DNA of 64,000 nucleotides, from NCBI GenBank assembly GCA_001179505.1, contig CDMY01000436.1:81777-145776 (forward strand), read 5' to 3'. Numbering within the stretch: the first letter of the stretch is position 1; each line of letters begins with the position of its first letter. Below are positions 50,253 through 61,812 of the stretch, in pieces. The notes under the pieces are model-generated. The model was not told the origin of the DNA. It saw only the letters and a program-made list of their open reading frames with translations, and did not search any database. The DNA is from Vitrella brassicaformis. Lineage: Eukaryota > Sar > Vitrellaceae. Made by a program: the position numbers and the translations under genes.

Positions 50253-51532
50253 ATGTCTGAGGGCGAGGCTATCAACGGCGTCCACGGCCATGAGGCCGAG
50301 ACCTCAGCTGTTCCAAAAGACGAGCATGAAGGGATGGACGTCATGGTCAAGGCGAACGGGGTGAGTGATGGCGGCGATGCCGCTGTTTCATCTGACCCTC
50401 CGACGGAGCAAGAGCCTGCATTCAAGCACATCGCCACGGTAGATCCGATGGACCGCCAAGTTGGTAAGATCATGCATGGCCATGGGAAGCAACAGGATGA
50501 TGGTATGCATGTGTGGATGGCCATGCATGGCGTGTGGTGTGGTGTGGTGTGGTGTGTCAGATCTGATCCACCAGGCGAATGGGTACAAGAAGGAGGGCAA
50601 CGAGCTGTTCGGGTCGGGGAATTATAAGGAGGCGCTCAAGAAGTACCACCATGTCTTCCTCTACGTCAATGGTCAGGGAGGGAGGGAGGCAGGCACCAAC
50701 TGTTTAAGACACCTCTCACACACACACCGGGCAACTCGCCGAATGCTCTGTCGATCTGCTGTGTGTGTCAGGTTTCGATGGCAAGAAGAAGTACGGCCAC
50801 ATGCTCAGCCCCGAGTTGCTGCAAGTGCGGACACACACGCCCATGCATTCTTCGTGATCTGATGACTCGTTCGTGTGTGTGTGTGTGTGTGTGTGTGTGA
50901 GCAGGACAACAAGCTGAGCGGTCCGGAGATCACCGAGAGTGAGATCGACGTGGTCAAGCAGCTCAAGGTGCTCACGTATCAGAACATGGCCGCATGTCAC
51001 TTCAAGCTCGAAAACTACAGACGATGCATCGACTGCGCCACCAGTGTAAGCAACGGACATCCAACACACCGACACATAGACAGACAGACAGGTCGACACG
51101 AGGCACTGTCCCTCTTTGCCTCTCTGCCTGCCTGCCTGCCTTGTTGTGTTGCAGGCGATTGAGCTCGACGACACGTCGGTCAAGGCGCATTTCCGTCGTG
51201 CTCAGGCGTACATCGAGCAGGGCCGGCTGGACCAGGCCATGGACGACCTCCACAAGGCCAAACAAATCGCACCAAACGACGCGTACGAACCACACTCGTG
51301 CGCATGCATGTTGGCCATGGGTACACGTCCGGCCCCTTGGGGTGTGTGTGTGTGTGTGCGTGCGTGCATGAGTGAGTGCAGGTCGATAGTGGCGGAGATG
51401 AAGCGTTGCAAGCAGCTGTCGAAGGAGCAGGAGGCCAAGAGCAAGGAGACCATGAAGAAGGCGTGGCAGAAGATGGAGAGGGAGAACCGCAGGAAGACGG
51501 CCAAGAAACAAGACGAACACAACCTCGATTGA
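50253..51532 (+). CDS. TPR protein, co-chaperone-like, 6 exons, 264 aa
   Basis: Exons 50253-50463, 50561-50671, 50772-50824, 50905-51045, 51155-51282 and 51382-51532 sum to 795 nt in phase. An acidic N-terminus (about 70 residues) precedes three TPR units: ANGYKKEGNELFGSGNYKEA, VLTYQNMAACHFKLENYRRC and TSVKAHFRRAQAYIEQGRLD. A Lys/Glu-rich coiled C-terminus follows. The N, K and R positions (YKKEGN, QNMAACH, KAHFRRA) resemble the carboxylate clamp that binds Hsp70/Hsp90 tails, as in FKBP- and TTC9-type proteins. No peptidyl-prolyl isomerase domain is present. The chaperone link is inference. Confidence 0.9.
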
Positions 51533-52040
51533 CTCACTCACTGACCACCCACCTGACCAGGCCAACCGATTGCATCGCATCCCCCTCCTCTCCTGCTGGT
51601 GCTTCGTTCGTGCTCCTCCTTTTCGTTAGTGATGGCATGGCCATCTACTCCCTGTTTCATCAATCGCATTTGGGTGGGCGGGGCGGGGCGAGATTGCGGT
51701 GGGCTTGGGATGGTTGTGTGTAGTGGGTGGGTGGGCGGGGTGGGTGTGGCGCACCCAGCTATGCCAGCCAGGGATGGGACCCATCGGACCACTCGGTGTT
51801 GTCTGGCGTGTGTGTATGGCTGGCTACGTTTTTGCGCAGCTGCGGCAACTAGATAGTCTTAACACGGAAAACATGAAGGCGTCTGGCACGCACGATACTT
51901 ACGATACGCGTCCAACATAGACGGCAAGTCGACACGAGCATCGCACCAACACGGCAGCGCAAAATTGTCTCAACCAGTCAGCACTTAAACCATCACCATG
52001 CACACCGAGTCATGATTCTCTCAGCTACCGGGGCAATCGG
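51533..52040. other. Convergent intergenic region
   Basis: Between two 3' ends. No gene is seen; G/T-rich text lies near 51670-51760. Confidence 0.6.
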
Positions 52041-53714
52041 TCAGTTGATGCCCAGCGACACCCACTGCTGGCCTGTCTGGCCGGTGACGTAGCCCAGCTG
52101 GCCCCACTGGAACTCACAGTCGTCATTGCCCTCCTCGTTGTTGAACCCCTTGACCACCCCCTCCAGCCCGTGTTGCCGCACCTCATCCAGCCGGGCGCGA
52201 TGCACCACCTCGCGAAGCCCCAGCCTCCTGTGTGTGTGCAAATGCCCCGCGTCGACAGCGAAGCACTGCAGCTGCGGCACACGCACCATCTGCCCGTCCG
52301 GCCCCCGACTCCACCCGCCCACCACCTCCCGATTGCTGACTGTCTTGGTCGCTGCCCACTTGACGAAATGTTCAACGGCCCCCCGGACGCGCCGCTTGAG
52401 TGCCGATGCGTTGGTGAGGTAGCTGTTGATGGCGGTGAGTGCGGCGGGGGGGTCGTGCAGGAAGGCCCCGATCTTCCATGCGATGGCGGCGGCCTCCTGT
52501 GGTCCGAATGAGAGTGGGGAGGGGGAGGGCGGGTGGGGGAGGGAGGGGTCCTCGTCGTTGTGGTCCACAAAGGGCAGGATGCGCGTCATGAGGATGTTGG
52601 CATCACGCTGGGGGGCGAGGGCGGCGTTGATGGCGTCCATGACGACGAAGGGCAGCTCGTTGAGTACAACCACGTACTCCTTCAGCACCAGCTCATGCCG
52701 CTTGCGCTCAATGGGTGTGGTGGGCAGCACACTCGTCGAGAGGTCGGCTCCCGCCCGCAGCAGGGACCGCACCAGCAGCTTGAGGTTGCGAATGCCATCA
52801 GCTGTCTCGTCCAGCATGTCGTCGTCGTCGTCGTCGTTGTCGTCAAGCAGGTCTTCCAGTTCCCCTGCAGCATGCCAGAGCGGCGGGGCAACAGCCTGTG
52901 CATGGTTGATGTCAGCGGGAGTGGCAAGACGCTCGCACAGGTAGTCCACCACACAGTGGCTGCCGTGATAGGCGGCAAACCGCAGTGAAAAACGCACTGA
53001 GTCGGCCGGTATGGGGTTGCCGTGGTGCACCAGGGTGTCCATGTACTCGTAGGTGAAGGCCTTGCACAGAAGGGGTCATGAAATAGCTGCGTGGAGCACC
53101 GCACGGCCACTCAGTGACGGGTTATGCTGCAGCAGCCGGCGGGCCACTCGGATGAGGGCATCGCCATAGGCTTGCGATGGCCGGAGGGGAGGGAAGACGG
53201 GAAGACGGAAGGATATATTGTTGACTTGATTTGTGGCCAACAACACCTCCACTGCCTCAAAGTTGCCCGTCTCGAACGCCACACGGATCGGCCTCCTCCC
53301 GTCACCGGGGTGATGGATGTTGACGTTGGCGCCGCAGCTGATGAGCGCCTCGAGTATGTCCCGCTGCAGTTGGCGTGACGACCACGGTGTGAGCAGCAGG
53401 GGCGTCTTGAGGTCCGAATCCATCCGCCACACAGGGGGGACGCTGCCGGTCGGGTCGTCAATCGCCAGCGACAGCAGCGGCACCCACTTGGTGCGTCGAT
53501 GGACTCCAGATGCCTTCTCGCGGAGGCCGACCAGTGCGTCGGGGTCGGCTTCTTTGGTCTGGATGAGTCGTGTGGCAATGGCGGGCGTCAGCTCACGGCG
53601 CAGAATGCGGTGGACGAGCCGCTTGGTGGCGGGGCTGGTGTTGTGCTGCCAGCAGAGGTCGATGCCGTCATTCAGTAGAGGCGGCTGGGCGGTGCTATCG
53701 GGCTGCTCGGACAT
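52041..53714 (-). pseudogene. Ankyrin-repeat protein interrupted by an in-frame TGA
   Basis: ATG at 53714 (MSEQPDSTAQPPLLNDGIDL). Ankyrin-like units follow: DILEALISCGANVNIHHPGD, RRPIRVAFETGNFEAVEVLL and SGRAVLHAAI. Then comes TGA at 53076-53078, after which the same frame continues KAFTYEYMDTLVHHGNPIPA and RFAAYHGSHCVVDYLCERLA through a C-terminal region to a stop at 52041. The two halves are 11 sense codons apart in one frame. Either it is a recent nonsense mutation, or a 39-nt GT-AG intron (53061-53099) removes the TGA in frame. Apart from the TGA, the long open frame is intact. If functional it would be about 550 aa. Ankyrin repeats bind protein partners; role unknown. Confidence 0.65.
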
Positions 53715-53984
53715 GATGGTGATGGACTACGTCTGCAACACACACAGGCAGGACAACAGGCCTCATCAGCGCTTGCCTTCATCCCTTGTTGGTATCTCAC
53801 GTGCATGCATTTCGTGAAGCCTACCTGATTGAATCAACAGTCGATGTGGTCGCCTGCTGCACTCAATGCCGTCACACAGAGCACGTCACACTGCGTGGAG
53901 GAGAAGCGCGTTGAAGATCTGAGCTAGCTCGCAAAGAGTGAGCCGGGGAGGATTTTGTCACTTTTGCAAAGAGGCTTCCTGACG
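53715..53984. promoter_or_regulatory. Shared upstream region, ankyrin and P4H-PHD genes
   Basis: 270 bases between divergent start codons. No defined element was recognised. Confidence 0.4.
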
Positions 53985-56900
53985 ATGAATGTTGATGCTA
54001 TCGGCCGCGCTCTTCTCCTGCCTGCAGCCGACTACCAGCGAGATGAAGCAGTCCTTCGCGCCCTGCAGCCGGCCGGTTCGTTCGACCGCTTCTTCTTCCA
54101 TCCACAGGAAGACATCATCACCATCCGGCTGCCGCGGCTCATCCCGAAGCTCTTCGACAACAACACCGACACAGCTTCGCTCGAGCAACATGGCACGCGG
54201 GAGGTGAGGATGCGGCGCGTGAGTGTGGCTGGCGAGGGGCTGCCGGCGGTGTGGGTCATCGAAGGATTCCTTGACGAGGCTGTGCTGGGGCTGCTGAGCC
54301 TGTATCTGGAGCTGATGGACAGCGAGGGCAAGTGGGAGATAGTTCAAGTCGACGGAGAGGGAGGTGGCGGGGTGAGTGAGGCAATCAACACAACACAACA
54401 CAACACAACACACGAATAAGGAGAAGGCATGATTGGATGGGTCGATGGACGGACGGATCTGCACTTCTGGTTTGTCTGTGTGTGTGTCTTTCAGGAGCTG
54501 GATGAGCGGGGCTCGACAGAAGGCTGTGATGACCCGGCCAGCAGCGGCAGGGACCACCAAGTGCTGACAATGAAGGACGGCAACAAAGGCGCACACCTCG
54601 TGGCCATCGCCCTAGCCAGGTGAGCGACCATGACGCACAACTCACAAGTACATGCAGACAGACAGACAGACAATTGTGTTGTGGTGTGTATCATCTCATC
54701 ACGGTCCGTCCACGATGTGATTGATGTGTGTTGGCTGTGCTGTGCTGTGCTGTGTGTGCGGTACGGGCAGGACGGCTGCAGCGGTGTTTCAGTTGCCGGA
54801 GGACTTCATCGACCAGCCGATACAAGTTCCTCGCTACAAACATGGCGAGGTGCGGACGAATGGCTAACCTGACTGTATGTATGCTCTATGCTGTATGCTT
54901 TCTCCCTCCCCTTCTGGTATGTGTGTGTGTCAGTTCTACGACATCCACCACGACGACGGCAACGAGTTCGACCGCTTCACCCGGCCACAGCACAGAGAGG
55001 CCTTCTTCAGCGAGACCAAGAGCCCGCAGGCCAACTGGGCGAGTCTGTATGCGGCCATGAGCGAGCGGTCGGACAGGGGCCGGGTGCTGTACGAGTGGGA
55101 CGACGACACAGCCATCAGGAACGGGCCGGGCACACGCATCGCAACCGTCCTCCTGGTCAGTGGATAGATTGTATGTATCAAACACAAGACACACACACAC
55201 GCGGGGTGGGTGAGTCATGGGCGTGTATGGCTTGCTTCTGCATGTGTGTGTTTGTGTGCAGTACCTGAACACGCCGAGCCGTTCTGATGCAGGTGGCCGC
55301 ACCGTGTTCCCTCTGGTCGCCGACTCTGCCGGCAACCAACTCGCGGGTCGCCCGCAGCTCAACAAGGCGCTCATCTTTCCGAACATACTCAACGCCGAGG
55401 GGCAGCTCGGTGAGCAACAAAGCAGCTGCCGTCCTGTCACGTGAGTGAATGCGGGGCTGTGTGTCTGTCTGCAGACCCGCGGATGTTTCATTTCGCAGAG
55501 GAAATCACCAACAAGGACGCCGAGTGAGTGACAGGCGGAGGAACACTACACGCGACACGGACGTCACACAAGTGTCCTCTGTGTCGGGGTGTGTGTGCGT
55601 GTGTGCAGGAAGGCGGTGGTCAACTTGTGGGTGTGCGACCGTCCGCGGGCGATGCGGATGCCCCAGAGAGAGTTCCAGTGCTACGCCCTACCCAAAGCCG
55701 ACAAGTATGTGAGCACACAACACGCAACACAACACACCATAACCCAGCACAGTGCACAGCTGCTGTACCCATATGTGAATTCCTGTGTGACGTCAGGCCA
55801 GCGTTCCTGTCGAGGATCCACCACCCCTCCTGCCCGGCCGACACGCTGTGCGAGGCGTGCGGCTTCCCGCCCTCATACTCATTCGAGAAACTGCTACAGA
55901 ACGGTCGGTGGGTCAGACAAACAAATGGATGGACCCTACACACGTAGGCTGGCACATGTGAGATGTGTGTGGATACTTGCGATGTGAGCAGCTGACGAGT
56001 GCACTTTGGACAGCAGCAGGAGTGCTGACAGGGCCATGTGGCTGGCCCGGATGACCACACGCCGAGACGGGGCCGCTGGCGAGTGGGTGCGCTGCCATGG
56101 GCAGGGGCAGGGGCCGTGTGTGCGGGGCATACACAGCTCTTGCCTGGCACTCAGGACAGGTCAGTGGACATGCACCTAACAGGGAAACAGGGGAGCATGG
56201 GCGATGTATGTTGATTGTGATTGTCCTGTCTGGCCGTACCAGGCCCGCCAAGCGGTGATGAGTGGCGATGCAGCAGATGCAGGGGCAGGGATACCAAGCC
56301 TGAACGAGAGCAGCAAGGAGGGGAGCCGGCAATGCCCAAGGCCAGCACGCGCCCACCACACCGGCCACCCAACGGGCCGCCCCGTGGCCCTCTCCCCCAG
56401 AAGCGCATCCACGAGATGCTGGGTTCCAAACAGGAGAGAGAAGCGGGGGAGGAGCGGCCGGGTGAGAGGGAGTGGCTGATGAGGGAGATCGAGGCCAAGG
56501 GCCGTGAGCTGCAGGCGGTGACCATCTCGGCGCTGCAGGGCAACAGGGGTCACAGGCCGGTGCGGGTCAACATCCCGGCCTTCTCTCAGGCGGCCAGCCA
56601 GAGCAAGGACGTGCATGGCCTGCGAAGCACCCTCAAGCACATTCAGAAGAACATTATCAGCTTCATGCCCCCACCAGTGGCACCACCCCTCTGCCCCTCG
56701 CCCATGTCGCCTCCCTCCCCTCCCCAGCCTCCCCAGCGTCCTGCCAAGAAGCGGCGGGGATTGAAGCTACTCGATGGCGACGGCAATGTGGTCGCGCCCA
56801 AGCAGCCAGCACACGGAGACGACGCTGCTTCGTCGCCTGAGGCCGAGCAACAGCCAGAAGTGCCTGCAGCAGCAGCACCACCAGGGGCGGCTCGTCCCGC

Positions 56901-57228
56901 CATCGATGTCATTGATCTGGAGTCCCCCGCAGGAGGCGATGGGCTGAACCCACCCACACCGTCCCCTCACCCCAAGGCTGCGGCGGCTCCAGCCAAGGCT
57001 GCTGTCGAGACGTCCACGGCTGGTGCTGCCCCCCTGCCCCACCAATCGACAGGAGTGCTGGCAGCGTCCCATGGTGTCCGGGAGGCCGGCAGCCAGGCAG
57101 GAGCAGCAGGAGGTGGTGCCGTGAGAAGGGGTGGGGGCGTGATTGAGGGTGGGCAAACTGTGAAGAGGGAGCAAGGGAACGGGAAGACAATGCAGGATGC
57201 CATCAACCTTGACCTTGACGACGATTAG
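53985..57228 (+). CDS. 2-oxoglutarate/Fe(II) dioxygenase (prolyl 4-hydroxylase-like) fused to a PHD finger, 10 exons, 782 aa
   Basis: Exons 53985-54371, 54495-54619, 54771-54849, 54934-55155, 55262-55409, 55475-55523, 55609-55704, 55797-55907, 56014-56159 and 56243-57228 sum to 2,349 nt in phase. The P4H core shows IQVPRYKHGE, the metal H-x-D in FYDIHHDDGNEF, GTRIATVLLYLNTPSRSDAG, GGRTVFPLV, the distal His in DPRMFHFAEE and the 2OG-binding Lys position in KAVVNLW. A C4HC3 PHD finger follows: CEACGF, WVRCHG, CVRGIHSSCL and EWRCSRC. The tail has Pro-rich, basic (AKKRRG) and SUMO-interaction-like acidic motifs (DVIDLE, INLDLDDD). There is no signal peptide, so a nuclear chromatin-linked oxygenase is likely (inference). 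The exon 8 donor at 55907 is set by phase. Confidence 0.88.
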
Positions 57229-57629
57229 TGTGGAGGAATGGATGGATAGATGGATGGGCGGTGGTGTGTTGTGTACAGTGTCAATTGCTCCTCGTTACTT
57301 GCTACCGAGTCATGTTTTAGTTTCATTTCCACTCACTCACAGCCGTCTGTCTGCATTGAATGCATTACCTGCCTGCCTGACTGACCTTTGCCCTATCCTA
57401 TATTTGTCACGTGTGCAGTGTACTTTTACTACCGGGCTTGCTCAAGGGGCTCCAGACAGACAGACAGACAGACGCAGCAGTGTGCTGTGCGTAGACTCGC
57501 GGGATGGATTCACATACCGTGTGCAGTGGACAGATCAGAATTCATTCCATTCATTGAATGTGAGTTCATATTGTGTGAGTCAGACGCAACCCACACAAAT
57601 GTCCGTCCACTCACCCGACAGTTAGTCAG
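57229..57629. other. Convergent intergenic region
   Basis: 3' flanks of the P4H-PHD (+) and Dpy-30 (-) genes; a short (CAGA)n run lies near 57455. No gene is seen. Confidence 0.6.
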
Positions 57630-60136
57630 TTAGTTCTGCTGCCTGGCGTGCAGTGAGTGCATGACATTGTAGCCGTCCTTGTGCTGCAGTAGATACATGG
57701 CCACGGCATGAACAGGGTTGGGTGGCCGGTCCCGCTGCACCACCTCCAGTGCAGGGGTCAGCACGGGCAGCACTGTAGCGTGCAGATACTCGCGAGCTGG
57801 CAGTGCCCGCAGCTCCTCGTGCGTGAGCCGCCGTGGCCTCAACTCCCTGCACCACACGACAGGCACGCACAAAAGGCGTCATGTCATCAATGGTGGGGGT
57901 CCAACACACAGTAAACAGTAAGTACTCGGCCGTCGCCTCTGTGGATGGCGCGGTCGTGTCTTCCACGGGCTTGGCTGTGGCCTCCCGCGCTGCATTGATG
58001 CGTCGCATCCGCTCGGCATCTGCAGCACGGATGGCCTGACAGAACGAACAGAAAGGAATGTCATGTCTGGTCTCCATCCATCCTTCCATCCATCCATATG
58101 TACGTATGTATGTATGTATGGATGTATGTATGTGTCTCGATTTGCCGCGCAGCTGACCTTGTACAAGGTGTCCGGCTCGCTGATCATCTGCACAGGGTCG
58201 AGGACAATAATGCGGTGGCCGAACTCGTCCTCATTCGACAGCAACTCGCCCTGGTCAGGTCACAAACAGCCACATTTGTCTGCCTGTCTGCCTGTCTGTC
58301 TGTCTGTCTGTCTGCCATCCGTCCACACACACATACCTTCACGACGTCTCGTATCTTGAGAGGGATGAAGGGACGCGATAAGCTGCACATCAACGGGCGC
58401 ACCACGGGCAGTTGATGCTTGTGTAGATAGTTTCCCGCAGTCCTTACATACCTGCCGCCGACGGGGTCGTCTGCGAGGACAAAGATGTGGTGGCTGGTGG
58501 GGTCTCCGCGATCGACGAGCATGAGCCGCACGGGGCCCTTGTCGACGAGACCGACGGCATTGCCGCTGTACAGGTACTGACTCTGCACCAATGTGTAAGT
58601 AAATGAGAGACATGCCATCCGAATCTATGTGTCTCTCATGCTTTCAGAGCACGGCCCACCTGTTCTTCCTCCTTCATGACAGCACCACTGGGTGGCCGCC
58701 CCAACAGCTGATGCACCAGCCCAACATAGCCCTCGTGCAGCCCTCGAAATGTGACATTCGCATTCTTGAAGGAGATCTTCAGCGGAATCGTCTCCTCTGT
58801 GGCCCCCTTCTCCTCTGTGGCCTCCGCCGCCTCCTGCGCTTCCCCAGCGGTTTTTTCGCCTTCATCCCCGTTGCCGTCCTCCTCCTCCTCAGCCTCTTCC
58901 TCCTCTGCTACATCTTGGTCGGCGTCTCCCGCCGGCTGGTCCTCGAGGGGTGACGGCGGGCGGTGCGATGTGTCCATATAGCCCAGTCGATGGCTCGGCA
59001 GCTGCAGATCTCGGGCGCCCTTCTCGCCATTGAACTTCACCTGCACAGACAGGCAGGGTACGCTACAAGTTCCTTGCCCCCCGCGAGCTAATCGACCGAC
59101 GCTTTGATGGATGTCTGTCTCACCAGTTTGGTGCGATTGTTGCCGTCGAAGCAAGGGTGCCTGCCTTCGCAGAATGCTTGCAACTCGTTTGCAGCCGCCT
59201 CGAGCCAGTAGAGGGCAACCGCTTCGGGTGTCTTGGTGGAGTCGCCGGTGGTCTCCTGCTCGTCTGGCTCTCGGTGGGCCTCCTCGCTGCTGTGCAGCAC
59301 AACTGATGGATGGATGGATGGATGGATGGGTGAGTGACAAAGGCTTCATGCTGCGTGTGGTGTCTCTCATTCTCACTTGCAAAGTCCCGTTTGTCCTTCA
59401 CCAGCTGAACGAGCAGAGTCCAGAAGCCAGGCAGAAGCGACCACACGCCGGTCTTGATACGCGACACATAGTCCCTGATGGGCTCGGCCTCCCGTCCCTC
59501 CTCCTCCCCCTCCCTCTCAGCCAGCGGGTACGATGTGAAATCCACCTTCTCAATGTCCATGGCCTTCCTCAAGTTCAGCGGCACCATCAGCCCTTTGAGA
59601 AAGGCGTCCCCGGCGGCCTTGGCCTTCTCACCGGGCTGCTTCTTCTGAGTGATGGTCTCGAGCATGGACGCCATCTCTTGCCGCTCGGGGGCCTCTTCGG
59701 CGGCCTCTGCAATGCCTGGGAAGCGGTGCAGCTGCAGGAAGGTTGAGTAGGTGATGAGACGGTCGTCGTCTTTTGGGGGAGAGAGGGAGGGGACGGGAGA
59801 GGCCAACACCCAGTCGCCCGTCTGGGGGTCAAGAGTGCCCCATACCTGCAGATAGACCAGTCAGTACACCATGACATCGACACACAGAGAGAACGCATGC
59901 CGTGCAGATTCAATGAGAGCAGTGCCACTTCATGCATGTGCCCCTCCTTTTTCGTGACGTTGTCTCACCGTCTCGCTGAGGCATCTGTTGATCCATCCCT
60001 CCACGCCTCTCTCGCCGCACAGGGGGCGGAAGTACAGCACTCGGTCCAGGTCGATATGCAGAATCAACCGCGGTCGCTGCTCCTCGGCAAGGGCTGGTGG
60101 GGCCGCACTCTCCTGGCCGTCTTGCAATGTGGTCAT
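57630..60136 (-). CDS. Protein with C-terminal Dpy-30 motif, 8 exons, 620 aa
   Basis: Exons 59969-60136, 59377-59845, 59124-59302, 58660-59040, 58337-58582, 58158-58250, 57926-58035 and 57630-57846 sum to 1,863 nt in phase. The last exon carries REYLHATVLPVLTPALEVVQ then RPPNPVHAVAMYLLQHK, which matches the Dpy-30 dimerisation motif. That motif is found in COMPASS subunits and in flagellar radial-spoke and other scaffold proteins. Upstream are DPQTGDWVLASPVPS, a Glu-rich run (EEEEAEEEEDG), ISFKNANVTFRGLHEGYVGL and HIFVLADDPVGGRY, none recognised. The motif suggests docking to an AKAP-like helix; chromatin versus flagellar use cannot be decided. The ATG at 60136 is the first in frame. Confidence 0.82.
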
Positions 60137-60848
60137 CACTCAGGATCAGCACACAAGCAGCAGAGTCAAGGGAAATCGCTCAACTGCGAGCTTAAACGCT
60201 CAAACGGTACGGTTGTTTCGATCAGGGAGACTACGTTTGATTAAAGAGCGTCTTTGCAGCCAGTGGCCCAGATGTGCACATCCATGACCCATATCCATCA
60301 CGTCATGCAGACAGCCATCCATCCACCCAATCTCCGCAGAGATGGGGAGAGAGTAAGACGCAGACAGGCAGGCAGGCAGCGAGACGACAAAATTGAATGA
60401 GACAGCCAGGGTGTCCTTACGGTACATGCAGAGTTGGATGGACGGGTAGGGCAGATGCGTTGCGTGTGCACAGCAAGGGCAAGTGACCATGACAGATCTG
60501 TGGCAAACTCCCGAGTGAAACATAACAGCGAAAAGTGGATACCAGACAGACAGGCAGGCAGAGAGCGCATAGAGAGGTACCGAGTGCCCATGGCCAGGCC
60601 CGTGTGTTGCTTATCTACATGGCCTATCTGTTATCTGCCCACCCGGCCAAACCTTGCACTGCACGAGCCACGAAAGCAATCCGCGAAGAGGCCATACACG
60701 GAGGCGGGCGGGCGTGAGCGAGCAAACTGACCAGGCAGGCAACCCTCCCTCCCAACCAAAACAACCCACACGAAAAACCCCTACGGATGACCGGTCGGGC
60801 CACTACTTCTGTCATCCTCCGCCTGACCGCCGCCCGTCAGTCAGGCCG
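60137..60848. other. Intergenic region
   Basis: Between two minus-strand genes. CAGG repeats near 60370 and 60550; no gene is seen. Confidence 0.6.
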
Positions 60849-61672
60849 TCAGTCGGTCTTCTTAACGTCCGAGAGTCTGGGGATCTTGTTGTAGGCGTCC
60901 TTGACCTGCGTGATGGCCGTGTCGTAGTGCGGCTTCACCTCTGGCCACACCTTCGTCTGATCCATCACACACACAAACACACACAAACACACACACATGG
61001 GGTAAAACGCACCCAGACTGGATGCGCCTCGTTCGGCTGACTGGTTTGGTTTCTGACCTGGACGAAGTCGAGCAGGAAGCCGCCAAGGAAGAGCAGCCAG
61101 ATGCCTGACCCACACATACACAGCACGATGGATCAGCCGCCGGGCGTGTGGGCCGACCACCACCACACCACTGACCGATGAAGATGAGGAATGAGGTGTT
61201 GAAGAAGCGGCCAATGTACTGAGCGACGAAGGCACCGACAAGCACCTTCAGCGATAGCATCCAGTTCTTCCAAAGCAACACCTCGCGAGCCGTCCCAGCT
61301 GGACACCCACCCCACACACAAGACAGACAGACAGGGAGCCAAGTACACACAAGTCGCCCACATGAAAGCATCATCTGCCATGGCCCATGATCTGACCGTT
61401 TGCTCACCGGCATCGTTGGTGACGTCATAGAGGTAGTCGAGGTTGTCTTTGATGGTGTTTTTGTCCACATACTCGTACTTGGGCTCCTCGGCGCCCTGCA
61501 CGTCCAGGCCGAGGACGAAGCCGATCATGATGAAGGTCATGGTCAGCCACGCCGCTATCGTCAGGAGCGAGCAGCCTCCAAAGGTCAGCAGCACCAGCAG
61601 CAGGTTGAGGGCGAACAGCGCACAGCTGCTCGTCACCTTGTTCTTCCACGTCACCAATCCCTTCAAATCCAT
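60849..61672 (-). CDS. Reticulon-like ER membrane protein, 4 exons, 180 aa
   Basis: Exons 61408-61672, 61176-61298, 61058-61104 and 60849-60956 total 543 nt in phase. The protein starts MDLKGLVTWKNKVTSSCALF, with a long hydrophobic hairpin (LLLVLLTFGGCSLLTIAAWL). A hydrophilic middle segment leads to a second hairpin (VLLWKNWMLSLKVLVGAFVA then FLIFIGIWLLFLGGFLL). It ends in an amphipathic tail, ITQVKDAYNKIPRLSDVKK. Two long hairpins, a W-K/R entry and this tail fit the reticulon homology domain, which bends ER tubules. Length fits short plant/protist reticulons. The tail lacks a clear KKxx retrieval signal. Confidence 0.8.
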
Positions 61673-61812
61673 ACCGTCAAAGCTGATCGAGGCTACCGCA
61701 GGCAATCAAGAAAGGGCTTTCTTTGCTTGGCGTCTTGCGAGCTCAGATCCGATCGCACCATTTGCCAACGTCATTTTGCCGCATTCTTCTCGCTTGAGGC
61801 GTGTGATTCATC
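61673..61812. promoter_or_regulatory. Short bidirectional promoter
   Basis: 140 bases between the start codons of the reticulon-like gene (-) and the secreted protein gene (+). Confidence 0.5.
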
